Positions 23,781 to 33,755 of a stretch of DNA of 64,000 bases are shown here, in pieces (the first letter of the stretch is position 1; each line of letters opens with the position of its first letter). The translations under genes and the position numbers were made by a program. The stretch is from Clonostachys chloroleuca. Lineage: Eukaryota > Ascomycota > Sordariomycetes > Hypocreales > Bionectriaceae. The stretch spans positions 10,416,001-10,480,000 of the forward strand of contig JBANAY010000004.1 in the NCBI GenBank assembly GCA_037952775.1, in the 5' to 3' direction. The notes under the pieces are model-generated. The model was not told the DNA's origin. It saw nothing but the letters and a program-made list of their open reading frames with translations, and did not search any database.

Positions 23781-24503
23781 ATGCTGCCCACTTCACTTCA
23801 TAGTGTGAATACTGATTCCGTCTCAAAGAGGTTTCGATTTGGTAGCCGCATCGTCACAGCGACGGGTACCCAGTCCGGCCATATGCACCTCCACGTGCTA
23901 CGCATGCGGATACAGAGCACGTTTCTAAAGCGAGCGATTCAGTTTCTACTATTGCTTGTCCCTCGACCATTCGCCTACTGGGTACAGGACAGGTTTCCCG
24001 AATGGTGCCTGCCCGAGAACATTGTCTTCAAGAAGCAGAAAGAAGGCTGGGATGAAGAGCTTGACCGGGAGAAGGCGGCCTACGCGAAACTGCGTCCCAT
24101 CCAAGGCATTACGGTCCCCAGGTTCTATGGCGCCACCGCGTACAACGACACCCGGGCGATGATTCTTTCCGACATTGGCGGAGCCTGCGTGGCAAGCCTG
24201 GAGGGTGCGGTGCTTGACGAGAAGGACTTCAGCCAGCTGCTGTACAAGGCTACGATGAGTCTCACCAACCTAGGCGTTTCGCACGACGACTCGAAGCTGG
24301 ACAACTTGCACCTCGTGACCGAGGACGGCAAGGACAAGATCATAATGGTGGACCTGGAGAGGGTGGACATGGACCTGTCCGAGGATGATTTCGCCTTTGC
24401 GGCGCAGAGTAAGGCTGACTTTTTGACCAGGCAGTATCGAAGCCACTTGAGGACACTGGAATATGACGGCGTGCTGCTTCCCAAGAGACTGCTCAAAGCG
24501 TAG
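23781..24503 (+). CDS. Small protein-kinase-like (APH/RIO-like) fungal protein
   Basis: Single exon, 240 residues. From residue about 70 it follows the fungal kinase-like pattern: CLPENIVFKKQKEGWDEELD with EKAAYAKL (Lys/Glu of the N-lobe), ITVPRFYGA, MILSDIGGACVA, a catalytic-loop segment GVSHDDSKLDNLHLV (HDD...D..N), and IIMVDLERVD, where VDLE stands in place of DFG. The first 65 residues (including a hydrophobic stretch FLKRAIQFLLLLVPRPF) are unlike the family and may be an extension or a wrong upstream start; ATGs at 23883 or 23904 are alternatives. The catalytic Asp and Asn are present, so activity is possible, but the substrate is unknown. Confidence 0.7.
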   Translation: MLPTSLHSVNTDSVSKRFRFGSRIVTATGTQSGHMHLHVLRMRIQSTFLKRAIQFLLLLVPRPFAYWVQDRFPEWCLPENIVFKKQKEGWDEELDREKAAYAKLRPIQGITVPRFYGATAYNDTRAMILSDIGGACVASLEGAVLDEKDFSQLLYKATMSLTNLGVSHDDSKLDNLHLVTEDGKDKIIMVDLERVDMDLSEDDFAFAAQSKADFLTRQYRSHLRTLEYDGVLLPKRLLKA

Positions 24504-24827
24504 GAGCGGCGAGCTTGTACGAACACAGGTAGAATGATAGTAATTTGCGAGATACCTCCATGCTAGATAGTAAATGACTTGATTCATTCAATCAATGCAT
24601 GGAGCGGCACATGCTTATACCACTTGTCTACAACGGCATGCGAGGTCCTTTGTATAACATCTTTATTTCTATGAAAATGTTCGACAGACTACACTCTCCA
24701 TCTATGCCATGCTGTTACTCTTACAAACAAGAAGACAGACGCCAGGCAACCAACTACGAATAATGACAGCCAAAACCAACCGAGGTACTTGAAGTGGTCT
24801 GGATACCTTCACACGATCAAAGAGCTT
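24504..24827. other. Convergent 3' spacer
   Basis: Lies between the kinase-like gene and the repeat precursor gene. No gene is seen; AT-rich, with plausible 3'-end signals on both strands. Confidence 0.5.
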
Positions 24828-25628
24828 TTACTCCTGGCTGTTTTCCATATCCTGAATGTAGCGAGAGTAAATGTACTCAAGGTCTCGCTCATCCAGGACC
24901 TGCAGTTCACGGGCGACCAGATCCTCCATTCCGAGATCACGGCGACCCTTACGATTAGCCATGTGGCCTCCGACGACGTTGATGGCATGGTGAGCAAGCT
25001 TCCTCCACTGACCGTTCTTGGGGCTGCGCTCATCGAGACCACGCTCGTCAAGGGACTCCAACGCACGGACAAGCAGCTCCTCCGCTTCGAGGTCACGTCG
25101 GCCCTTGTTGGCCATGTGTCCCCCGACAACCTTGACAGCGTGGTGTAGGAGACCTCTCCATTGACCGTTCTTGGGGCTGCGCTCGTCTAGATCGCGCTCC
25201 TCGAGGTCTTCAACGTCTCGCTCATCCAGGAACTCCAGGTCGCGGCGACCCTTGTGGCGAGCCACGCTCCCCCCGACAACCTTGATCGCGTGGTGTGCCA
25301 ACCCCCTCCAGGCACCGTTCTTGGGGCTCCGCGCATCAAGTCCGCGCTCATCAAGAAGCTGGTCAATGTCGCGCTCATCGAGATACTCAAGGTCACGACC
25401 GCCCTTTTTGGCCATGTGTCCACCGACCACGTTGACGGCGTGATGCAGGAGACTCCTCCACTGTCCGTTCTTGGGGCTGCGCTCGTCGATGCCGCGGGCT
25501 TCAATGGCGGGCACGGCCTCGGTCTCGGACCTGAGGACGACGGCGCCGGCCACGGGGGCAGCGAGAGCCTGGTCAGCGATGCTGAGCATCATGGCTGAGA
25601 TGACGGGGATGTTTCTGACGGCGACCAT
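24828..25628 (-). CDS. Secreted precursor with four tandem cationic peptide repeats
   Basis: Single exon, 266 residues, starting at ATG 25628 in a CAAAATGGTC context (longer open frame upstream lacks such a start). A signal peptide ends around residue 23-24 (...ADQALA/AP). After a short pro-region ending ARGIDER come four units starting at residues 51, 101, 151 and 202: SPKNG[QA]WR, then LxHHA[VI][NK]VVGG[HS][MV]A, ending KGGR or KGRR. Units are about 50 residues apart and separated by acidic spacers rich in LDER, RDLE and ERD. The cores are basic and amphipathic; the spacers are strongly acidic; RR sites are Kex2-type. The plan is that of Kex2-processed repeat precursors in fungi (pheromones, RiPP precursors, repellent-type proteins). 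No UstY/DUF3328 or peptide-tailoring gene is adjacent. The activity of any mature peptide is unknown; an antimicrobial or cell-surface role is only an inference. Confidence 0.8.
   Translation of the reverse strand: MVAVRNIPVISAMMLSIADQALAAPVAGAVVLRSETEAVPAIEARGIDERSPKNGQWRSLLHHAVNVVGGHMAKKGGRDLEYLDERDIDQLLDERGLDARSPKNGAWRGLAHHAIKVVGGSVARHKGRRDLEFLDERDVEDLEERDLDERSPKNGQWRGLLHHAVKVVGGHMANKGRRDLEAEELLVRALESLDERGLDERSPKNGQWRKLAHHAINVVGGHMANRKGRRDLGMEDLVARELQVLDERDLEYIYSRYIQDMENSQE
24960..25478 (-). repeat. Four ~150-bp tandem coding repeats
   Basis: Repeat units begin at 25478, 25328, 25178 and 25025 (minus strand), i.e. spacings of 150, 150 and 153 bp. The plus strand shows the recurring CCGTTCTTGGGGCTGCGCTC or CCGTTCTTGGGGCTCCGCGC once per unit. 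The DNA is well conserved in the cores and looser in the spacers. Confidence 0.85.
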
Positions 25629-26570
25629 TTTGAATGATTTGAAGAAATAAAGAGTTATTGGTTTGATTATTTTTAAAAGTGCAAACAAAGGGGAAGAAGA
25701 AGATTTCAGATTGACCGGCAATAGGAAAAGATTTGTAGAGAAGTGAGGTGAATCAGAAGAGAATAGGGGACAGAGACCAGCTCTTGAGCGTGTATATTGT
25801 TTTTTTGATGCTTTTGGATTGATTGATCTCTCCCATTTTGACGGCCGGATGCTGTTCTTTTATACTTTTCCTTCCTTCGTCGTTGACAATCGCGTATAGC
25901 TGGATACCTTCGCCATCTGCATCCTTTCGACTACGGAGAGGACTTTGAGATGCAAAGAATAGCCACTGATCCTGCACTTCATGGAGGCAGCTCTACAGAA
26001 TGTGACTCGACTCTTTTCGCCTTATCCGGCAATCCGCTGACCCGAGCTGGTTGCCGCACTTTTGGCGCGCATGTCAGAAAAGAGGCAATCCGTGTGTGAA
26101 TAGGGTCGCATTGACGTCGAGTTAATGTGTAGATGGGGGCGGCGGTAACTCTGCAAGGAGCCAATATTGGCACCCAGCTCCTCCCAATCAGTCTCTCATA
26201 AGCGATCACTGTGGCACTGATCCGGGCCTTTGAGAATCTCCACTGAGGAGCCGGATTCCTCAACACATCAAGATGAGGCTATCACCAAAGCGATGGGCCC
26301 AACCACAAAAAAAGTCCTTCCTGTCAGCGTTGACCGGCTGACCAGTTACTTCCCGATTCTCGAGGCTGATTGCGTGACTTACACGGAAGCCGAGGTCTTG
26401 CAGTCGAGTTGTTTGTTGGTCTGTATAGGAGGATTCTCAACTACGTAGGGGGCCCGTGGCACGGCTTGATACTTGTGACCAACATGATTGATCAAAGGAA
26501 GCCATAAGAGAATCGGGCCATAGAGGACGCTGACCAAAAACCAAAATGAATCAAAAATGGTTACGAGCTG

Positions 26571-26822
26571 CCTTAAAGCCCATCACAGGATTCCCAAAGA
26601 CAAAGGGCATCCTCAACTTGCATCCTGGGTCGATACTCTCTTACGTTGGACACACCAAAGCTGCTTGTTGGGTCACAAGCGACAAGATATGATTTTGAGA
26701 CGACCCATAACTGATGAGACTCGTCAAGGGCTTACGATGGGTCTCCTCATTCTGAGACGTTCTACCCAACCTGAAGGGTGGCAACGGCCGCGAATCCTCG
26801 GTTTATCACATCACGGGTGGGT
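26571..26822 (+). repeat. Diverged direct repeat, copy 1
   Basis: Shares GACAAAGGGCATCCTCAACT near its start and CCTGAAGGGTGGCAACGGCC, then CGAATCCTCGGTTTATCACA, near its end with the second copy at 27404-27650. The middle is less alike. No coding capacity. Confidence 0.45.
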
Positions 26823-27403
26823 TCTCTAAACAAACATACCCGGTCTGGTACTTTTACAAATTTAAATAGAACTGAGGTAGCAATCTGGACGAGCATGCTC
26901 ATCTCAGCTAAGTTGTCAACGAAGCAAGTCAGTAACAAGGGGTAGGGAGTATGTTGCCACGCAGCACCACCTTATGGTGAGCGCCGTGGAAAGCAGGAGG
27001 GACCTGTGTAAAACCTGAAATGACGTTTTGCTTCCATAAATTGCAACAGCCTCACACCAATATCTGAATAAATAGATATAAACGGATATCACGTCTGTTA
27101 GCTCTCCTAATATGCCTAATATTGCTTTTCCTCTACGCCAAGCTGACGAGGGATCAGCCATCTGGAACCTCTGGGAGTATTTGTAATGTAAAAGCAAGGC
27201 GCACGACAGAAAGTCCAATAAATTGGAGAGAGTAGTTTCATTCGGCTAAAGTAACCCTGGGTTGTTATTGCGGTACGACCTCTTATTGATTGTTCCTGTC
27301 ATCCGTGGTTGGCTCCTCGAGCCCCACGCAATCTTGCAACCGATCTACATGAAATCAGTGGAGAAGAACACGCGTAATAAACCGACTTTCAGGGGTTAAA
27401 TGC

Positions 27404-27650
27404 AGCTCTGAGTTCCCGGGGACAAAGGGCATACTTAACTTGTGTGAGTATTAGAGGCCTATGATAGAAATTCACGGTCCTCCTCACCTAGGAACCGCCG
27501 AGGCTCCTGGTGTGGACACAAAAAGAGTAACTCGCCCTAATAAGCTTCCCTAAAACATACGAGATTTCCCTAGCACTGTGGAAGGGCTAGTCATCCTGAA
27601 GAGTAGCAGTAGCCGCAAATCCTCCGTTTACCACATCCCTTTTGATTTCT
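27404..27650 (+). repeat. Diverged direct repeat, copy 2
   Basis: Counterpart of 26571-26822: GACAAAGGGCATACTTAACT near the start, CCTGAAGAGTAGCAGTAGCC and CAAATCCTCCGTTTACCACA at the end. Many differences are transitions, as expected from old repeats or repeat-induced mutation, but not exclusively. Confidence 0.45.
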
Positions 27651-28917
27651 CACCTAATCCCCGTGCTCTGTTCTTTCGCCACATGAAATGAAACTCGCAA
27701 TATTCGTTAACATTCATAGCCCAGCCAAGAGCTCAGGCTCTCTTGTCGTAGGTCTTTTTAATGGCTCAAGCTGGAGGATGGTGGACAACAACCATAGAAC
27801 CGACGGTCTCGTGAGGGCCAACTTAGGCAGATCCGCCACCTCCTGCTATACACCATCATTGTATAAGCCAATGTAAAGGTTGCAAACCCGAATAGAAGCG
27901 GGTGTCCAGAACTTAGATGCTAGGGTATAGCGGCTCAGCATATCCTCGGTACGTTGGGGGCAGTGACGGTCCTTTTGATGCATCCAGAAACCCAGGATTA
28001 TCCCATCTGTCACCTACCCACTCAGTGAGAGAGTTTTCCGTTATGCCCTATTCAAAAACATCTCCTCTGGGGTCCTCTGGAGGAGTTGCGTCGCCGTTGT
28101 GGATCAAAATAAACCGAGCCCCATGAGGAAGGCAGTTCTCCCAAAGCACTTATCAATATCTACATATACATATATTATTCCCACGCGAGATGGCAGGGGC
28201 TGTTGATTTCATGCGCCGAGAACTTTGAATCTTCTTGCCGCAAACGCATAAGAGTGCAGGCCTGCACCCCTTCTTGACAGCAACAAGTCGACTTTCCGAA
28301 CCTAGTCTGTCGCCTACGTTGGTAGCGAGAAAACGAAGTGACCGTAAGGAGTCAGAGTCGTTTAACGTGTCTTCGATACCGTGCGTGATACAAGGGCGGT
28401 CAAACAAGGCTTTCAGACGAGGGAAGACGAGGGAATAAGCACATTTTTCTTATGTAGTTGAGCTGGGTGGGATGTTTGGAAGGAACTTTGAAGCAAGATG
28501 CTGTCGTTCACGAAATATCAAGTAAAAGCATCATGTTAGACATATTCTCCCTCCGCATCTTTTTCATGTCTACTTCTACTGCTCGAGTCGTCCAATAATG
28601 GCCTCTAAAACGAAGAGAGCTTACTTCCATCACTGGCCTACTGATGTCCTCACTGGCGTGAGCGTTCTGTACGAATACTGACCTGATCAAGCGACTAGGG
28701 CGAACCACGTGCAGGAGCGAGATGGAGAATAATCCCAGATGTGCTTTTGGGAAATTATGGACTAGATTCTGGATGCTATTGAAAGCCAAAGACAAATCAA
28801 TCAGAGTAGGAATTATGAATCCCTTGAAAGAACAATCAGCAATAGACACCTTGTACTGGTAGCCATTTAATTGCACTCTCCACCGTGAATATCCCGAGCC
28901 GGGCACCAGCATGCATT

Positions 28918-31178
28918 TTAGCCATCGACATGCGAGACGATCTTCTCGGTGACGGCTCCATCTGCCTGCACAACAACCTTGTCGACCTTCTTGGATGCCT
29001 TGACCGGGCTCTTCTGGTTGTAGATCCATTCGAGCTGCTCCAGCGTACGCCCCTGGGACTCGACGGCAAAGAGATACCAAGCAATAGCCTCGATGACATC
29101 CCAAGCGACGAAGATGTAGACGACCTTGTACTGAATGTTCTGGAAGCCGATGGGCAGAGCAAACTGGCTCAGGAAACCCATGGCAGATACAATGAAGGCG
29201 GAGGCAGCCAGACCCTTGGCTCGCATGGTGGTCTCAAGAGCTTCAGCGGGGATGACACCCTGCAGAGGTGTGTAGGTAAAGGAGAAAATAATGTTGAAGA
29301 GGAAGTATGAGGCGAGTGCTCCCTTGGCGTACGATTCTTGGATGTTACCCCTGCTTTGCTGAGCATCGAGGGCCGACGAGAGACCGGCGTTGGCGGCCAA
29401 GGCAGCGGCGCATGCTGTAAAGACATTCAATTAGCTGCAAGCTTCTTCAGGGAGGAGCATATGGTTGGGAGGAACATACCAAGGGTACCGAAAACGAGGA
29501 CAGGGCGTCGCGGCATCCTGTCAGTCTGAGAGACAGCCGTGAGCGCTCCGACAGCCGAGAGAACCGAGGTGAGAAGGTTGTAACCCAGTTGCTGGGAAAC
29601 GCTCTTGACGCCGAGCTGCTCAAAGATGACGGTGTTGAAGTATCCAAGACCGTTGCCAGACCACTGTCCAAAGATGGAAATCATGAGCACCTGAGTCATT
29701 CTCCAGCGTCCGTTGTGCGTGAGGAACAGGGGGCGATCTGGATTTCCAAACAAGTTAGCCCATCGGTCGGTGGTACGATGAAGAACTGGTTGCACTTACA
29801 GTCCAAAGGACGCTTGTCAATTCCATCAAGGGCGATGTTTTCTCTCATTTCCTGGATCTCGAGAGCCACAAGCTTGGAATCGGAGTTTCCATTGCCATGG
29901 TACTTGACAAGGAAGTCCAAGGCTTCCTGGTCGCGACCGTTGGCGAGCAAATATCGCGGGGATTCCGGAATGAAGAAAACACCAATCATCACAACGATAC
30001 AAGCAAAGGCCTAGAGTTGAACCGACGTTAGTAATTGGGGTGAATAAACCACTAGAGAAACGAGATCGTGAAATCTAACCTGCAAGATGAGAGGAAGCCT
30101 CCAGGAGATATTGCTGTCGATGTTGTTGGTACCGAACGTCACGGCGGCCGCGGGGATGGAACCACCGAACCATCCGCAATTGTAAAATCCTGCGCGGGTT
30201 TTAGCAATGATCCAACCAGAGGTATATGCTTGGCGTATGGGATTACCTGTGCATCGTCCACGCCAGTGGGGTGGTGCGATTTCGATGGAATAGGCGGGTG
30301 CCGCGACAGTCTATTGAGAGTCAGAGGTTGGCGGTCTGGCAGGGAGAATGGCGGTGTTGGCGGTTTAGATGTTGATCAGAACTGCAGCCACCGAGAGAAA
30401 CGCACCATGATAGCAATACCGAAGCCAAGAACAAAGCGTCCAACGACAAACTGGGCGAGGTGGCTGGCGGTTGAGATGATGATCATGCCGAGAATAATGA
30501 CGCAGCCTCCGCAGAACATGGCTTTACGGCGTCCAAACTTGTCAGACAGCATGGCAGCGAAGGGCGAGCCGACCATGTTGCCGACCGAGTAGATGGAGAA
30601 GATCAAGGATACCCATGGGCCATCCTTGCCACTCTTGAAAGTGTCCTGGAAGTGTTGCATGGCAAGAATGGAGGTCATGAGCGAGCCTGGTAAGATGGGC
30701 GGCCCAGTCAGTATTTTCCGGCTTGCTGTCAAAGGGTGCGCACCAGACTGGGGACACACATACCATCGTAGCCATTGGCACAGGCGCAGCAAAATGCCAC
30801 GAAGATAGCGACTTTTTGGGTCCAAAGTTAGCTGCTTGGGTATTTGGATTCTGCAAGAATGATGGCTTGCGACGTACAGTACAGATGGAATGACTGCTTG
30901 CTTCGGGGGTTGATGGGAGAGTCGTGAATTGCGGCATAGAGCTCGGCCTAGTATTGTTCGTCGTGTTAGCAAAATGAATGCCATTGAATAGGTGCATGGT
31001 CATTGAGAGGGTTTGCGATTGAAAAGGATCAAATTGCACGTACGTTGAAGACTTCTCTGGCCTTGGCTCCCTCCTTCAGCGTGGCGCCTGTTCCCTCCTC
31101 GATGATCGGCTGGTGGGCAGGAGCGACGGCGATAATGTCGCCATTCTTTCCGCCGTCGTCAGAATTATCGGCAGTCAT
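28918..31178 (-). CDS. MFS sugar transporter (lactose/hexose-permease-like)
   Basis: Nine exons: 31178-31044, 30947-30878, 30811-30764, 30686-30406, 30310-30247, 30189-30080, 30010-29800, 29737-29480, 29414-28918. All introns are 57-96 nt with good signals and the frame closes to 557 residues. Sugar-porter signatures: CACANGYDGSL in the first membrane segment, SDKFGRRKAMF loop, RFVLGFGIAIM, APPHWRGRCTGFYN, FFIPESPRYLLANGR (PESPR), RWRMTQVLMISIFGQWSGNG (transport core), then GVIPAEALETTMRAKGLA and a conserved FAVESQGRTLEQLEW before a Lys/Val-rich cytosolic tail. The pattern resembles fungal lactose- or cellodextrin-type permeases; the substrate cannot be fixed from sequence. Plasma membrane, 12 segments expected. 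Confidence 0.92.
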
Positions 31179-31920
31179 TTTGCAGACCTTGTTGATCGAC
31201 CGCTGGGATCAATTGATTGTCGCAATGCTCTTGAAGTGACTTGTGCTGGTTAATGGCTGGATGGAGAGGCCAGACGGGGACGAGACGAGGGCGAGGAGCT
31301 GGGAATAATATACTCTGGCTCGAGGTTACTCCAGGGACTGCAACAAAACACAGGGACCCTGCCAGGCGATGTGATACGACAATCCGTCCCCAGACTGCTG
31401 GGAAGACAGGCCGGCTCAACGGCCCTGCAATTCCTGGATGCAACGACTTCTGTCTAGACTGTCGTTGGGCGGCGCAAACCGTCTGCTGGGCCTGGGGCCA
31501 GTGCCGACCCCGTTTCCCCAGCCAAAGTCTAAGGCAAGATATATTCCCGAGAAAGTGGTCTTGCCCCAGCAGGGGCATCACTCGCGCCTACCCAATGCTT
31601 CCACCTATCACCATCCGTCACAGAGGCGCCTTTTTTCGGGCCGACTTCCTCCAAGCCAGACCAGGGCTGAAGGAAGCCAGTCCGGCTCTTGTCTGCTGCT
31701 CTCCGCGCGCCTCGTCGCTAAATGGCCAGCGTAGGGCTAGAGGCAATCAATAGGATGCGTCGTGGGTGAACATGCCAGAACACCAACTTCGGGTCCAGCC
31801 GTTTATGGAGGAACCATTGAATTTTCATCAATCCTGCGGGGTTTGCACCATTTCCCAGCATGCAGCACGCAGCAAAGAGTTTGCTAGTGATCGTGCATCG
31901 GACCGTTGCAACCGTGAGGC

Positions 31921-32214
31921 TCACGTGGAGGTCAGTGTCGGATGTGCTCTCTGTAGGCCTAGACTCGCGTCTGTGCAGCGTCTGGAGGTCTCCGTCGCCC
32001 AGCACCACCACAATGGCATGACACCCTCTAATCGGATGCAATTTGCCGTGAGCTCTACCAATGCAAGTTGCTCCCACTGCCTGGCACGCGAGATCAATTC
32101 ATCAAGCTGTCTGGCGCTTTCCGTCGGCTCCAATTCCGCAATATCCCTAAGCGAGGGTCGAATCTCATCAGCACAATCTAATTCATTTCCCCACCACCAG
32201 AGCCAGCGGTTCAC
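31921..32214 (-). pseudogene. Helical coding scrap, possibly from a STAND/HeLo-type N-terminus
   Basis: A minus-strand stretch with NRWLWWWGNELDCADEIRP, then LRDIAELEPTESARQLDELI. The 'RW.WWG..L......L.DI' pattern is reminiscent of N-terminal helical domains in fungal STAND or HeLo-like proteins, but the resemblance is weak. No start and no continuation into a recognisable domain; sequence beyond about 32000 looks non-coding. Confidence 0.3.
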
Positions 32215-32380
32215 GGCACCGGCTTGCTGCCCCAGATTTGCTCCTCATCTTGGCTTGGCGGCACGCGAACTGTGACCCTCCGCCTTTTAGATAATTATAG
32301 AGCGCCGAGAGAAGCCTTTCGTATAATCGGATCGCTCGTTCTCAGCCACGTGAATCAGGGACTTACCTTTCCCACCTACT

Positions 32381-32450
32381 CGTAGCTACTCTGCCCGTGC
32401 GGTCTTGTGTGTCGTGCATCCAAGGTCGCATTTGCCAAAAGGGCGCCCCA
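32381..32450 (+). repeat. Dispersed repeat copy, third
   Basis: CGTAGCTACTCTGCCCGTGC followed by GCATCCAAGGTCGCATTTGC and AAAAGGGCGCCCC. The first 20 nt are identical to the start of the copy at 21608. Shorter than the other two. Confidence 0.6.
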
Positions 32451-33491
32451 CACTTTCGCATGGCACAAATCCCAGATGTTGCAAGCCGTTGGAGTATTTT
32501 TTTTTTACACTCGTATCTTAGCAAGGAGGCTCTACCTTGCTTCTGTCAATTCTTCAAGTTAGAATGGCAATAACGACGCCGTGCTGGCTCTGTGCTGTTG
32601 CCGAGGTCAACTCTATGGCCAGGCCAATGAAGGCCTTGTGCATGAGCAGACCCACATCCACAATTGAACAAGCACCATTGATTCAAGGCCCCCCCGACAA
32701 CGACCTGACACGCGGTGGAGCCCACAATTTAACTACCTACCCTATGCTCTTGCTCTGTATTGAAGACTCAACTCAACCAAGCTCTCTGCCAGCCCATTGA
32801 TGTGCGAGCTGCAAATGGTGTAATCATTTCACTTGAAACTGAGGAGCAGGGGGTTTAAATGTATTCGGATACGTTGCGGTGGCATATCTTGTTGTTGAAT
32901 AGGTACTTCAAAAATGTCTGCACAATGCTAAGTGAACCATGTAGGCGACCTGTAAAAAAACAGAAGCGATTTCCCTCTAATGCCAATGAGCTTGGCCGGC
33001 TCGTTGGCAATTTCACACAAGCAGGCTGGCAGAATCCAGGTCTAGGAAATTGAGATTTCTTCCCCCTGTGTTTGAATCTTCAATTAGCCCAAGGCATCGT
33101 CTGTACTCTGTCGTAGCCGTTTAATACGCTTTTCCACAAAGCCTAAATATAAGCTTGTGCAGGTAGCGCAGGCCACTAATATAACGATGCATAAACGATG
33201 CACAATTAGCTTGCTGCACAAGTGGAATTGAGGCAGGCAATTTCCTGCTGGGTGCTCTTAGTTCTTATCAATCAATGCCAACTATTTTTGGACTGATTAA
33301 GTTGAAGCTTCTGCTCATGCGACACTTTGGTCCCTGGAAGTTTGTAGGTGGCTGGCCAGCTTCTTTCCCTGCTTACACAGAGCGCACAGAACCACGTGAT
33401 GCTCCCCTGAATTCTATGCAGACATTGCCCCTCCCAATACAACGTTGATTTCTTGTTTTTCTGTACCATCGATTTATTGAAATACCTCGAC

Positions 33492-33755
33492 ATGACTTGC
33501 ACAATGTCTACTCGAATCCAAATCGACCCCGCTCCCATTCGGAGAAAGCAAGCTCCTATCGGCCGAGTTCCCAAAGCGACCCCTGGTAGCCCAGAGCGTC
33601 ACTGGTTGTGTGAAGACTTGGCAGAAGGTACGGATGATGCCCCGAGGATATTTCGTAAGGCAAACGGTTCAATCCATGTTCCCCTCGCAGAGCTGATCGT
33701 TTGTACACCACCTGCAGCTTCAGACCCGTCATGTTCGCACATTCGGCCGACGTGA
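33492..33755 (+). CDS. Small ORF, doubtful gene
   Basis: An 87-codon frame (ATG at 33492, or 33504 in a TGCACAATGTC context) encoding a Pro/Arg-rich start MSTRIQIDPAPIRRKQAP. A possible intron (donor GTACGG at about 33629, acceptor CCTCGCAG at about 33691) keeps the frame whether or not it is spliced. No domain recognised. It may be the first exon of a longer or decayed gene. Confidence 0.25.
   Translation: MTCTMSTRIQIDPAPIRRKQAPIGRVPKATPGSPERHWLCEDLAEGTDDAPRIFRKANGSIHVPLAELIVCTPPAASDPSCSHIRPT

Larger units (their letters stand above)
25629..28917. other. Gene-poor, repeat-bearing spacer
   Basis: About 3.3 kb without a supported gene. It includes the upstream region of the repeat precursor gene (to about 26200). 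Two diverged copies of a ~250-bp segment lie at about 26571-26822 and 27404-27650. Other open frames are short, without start context or domain. The sequence has the look of decayed mobile DNA. Confidence 0.5.
31179..33491. other. Spacer with fragments
   Basis: Contains the sugar-transporter promoter, a coding scrap at 31921-32214 and a dispersed repeat at 32381-32450. A poly-T run of about 10 nt lies near 32496. No complete gene supported. Confidence 0.5.

Noticed and set aside
24828..25721. Start of the repeat precursor at 25721
   Set aside because: The upstream in-frame extension has no good start context and would bury the signal peptide; ATG 25628 has CAAAATGG and begins a typical signal sequence.
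28836..29104. Extra minus-strand exon after the sugar transporter stop
   Set aside because: The frame overlaps the last transporter exon in another phase; the transporter C-terminus and stop at 28918 are coherent.
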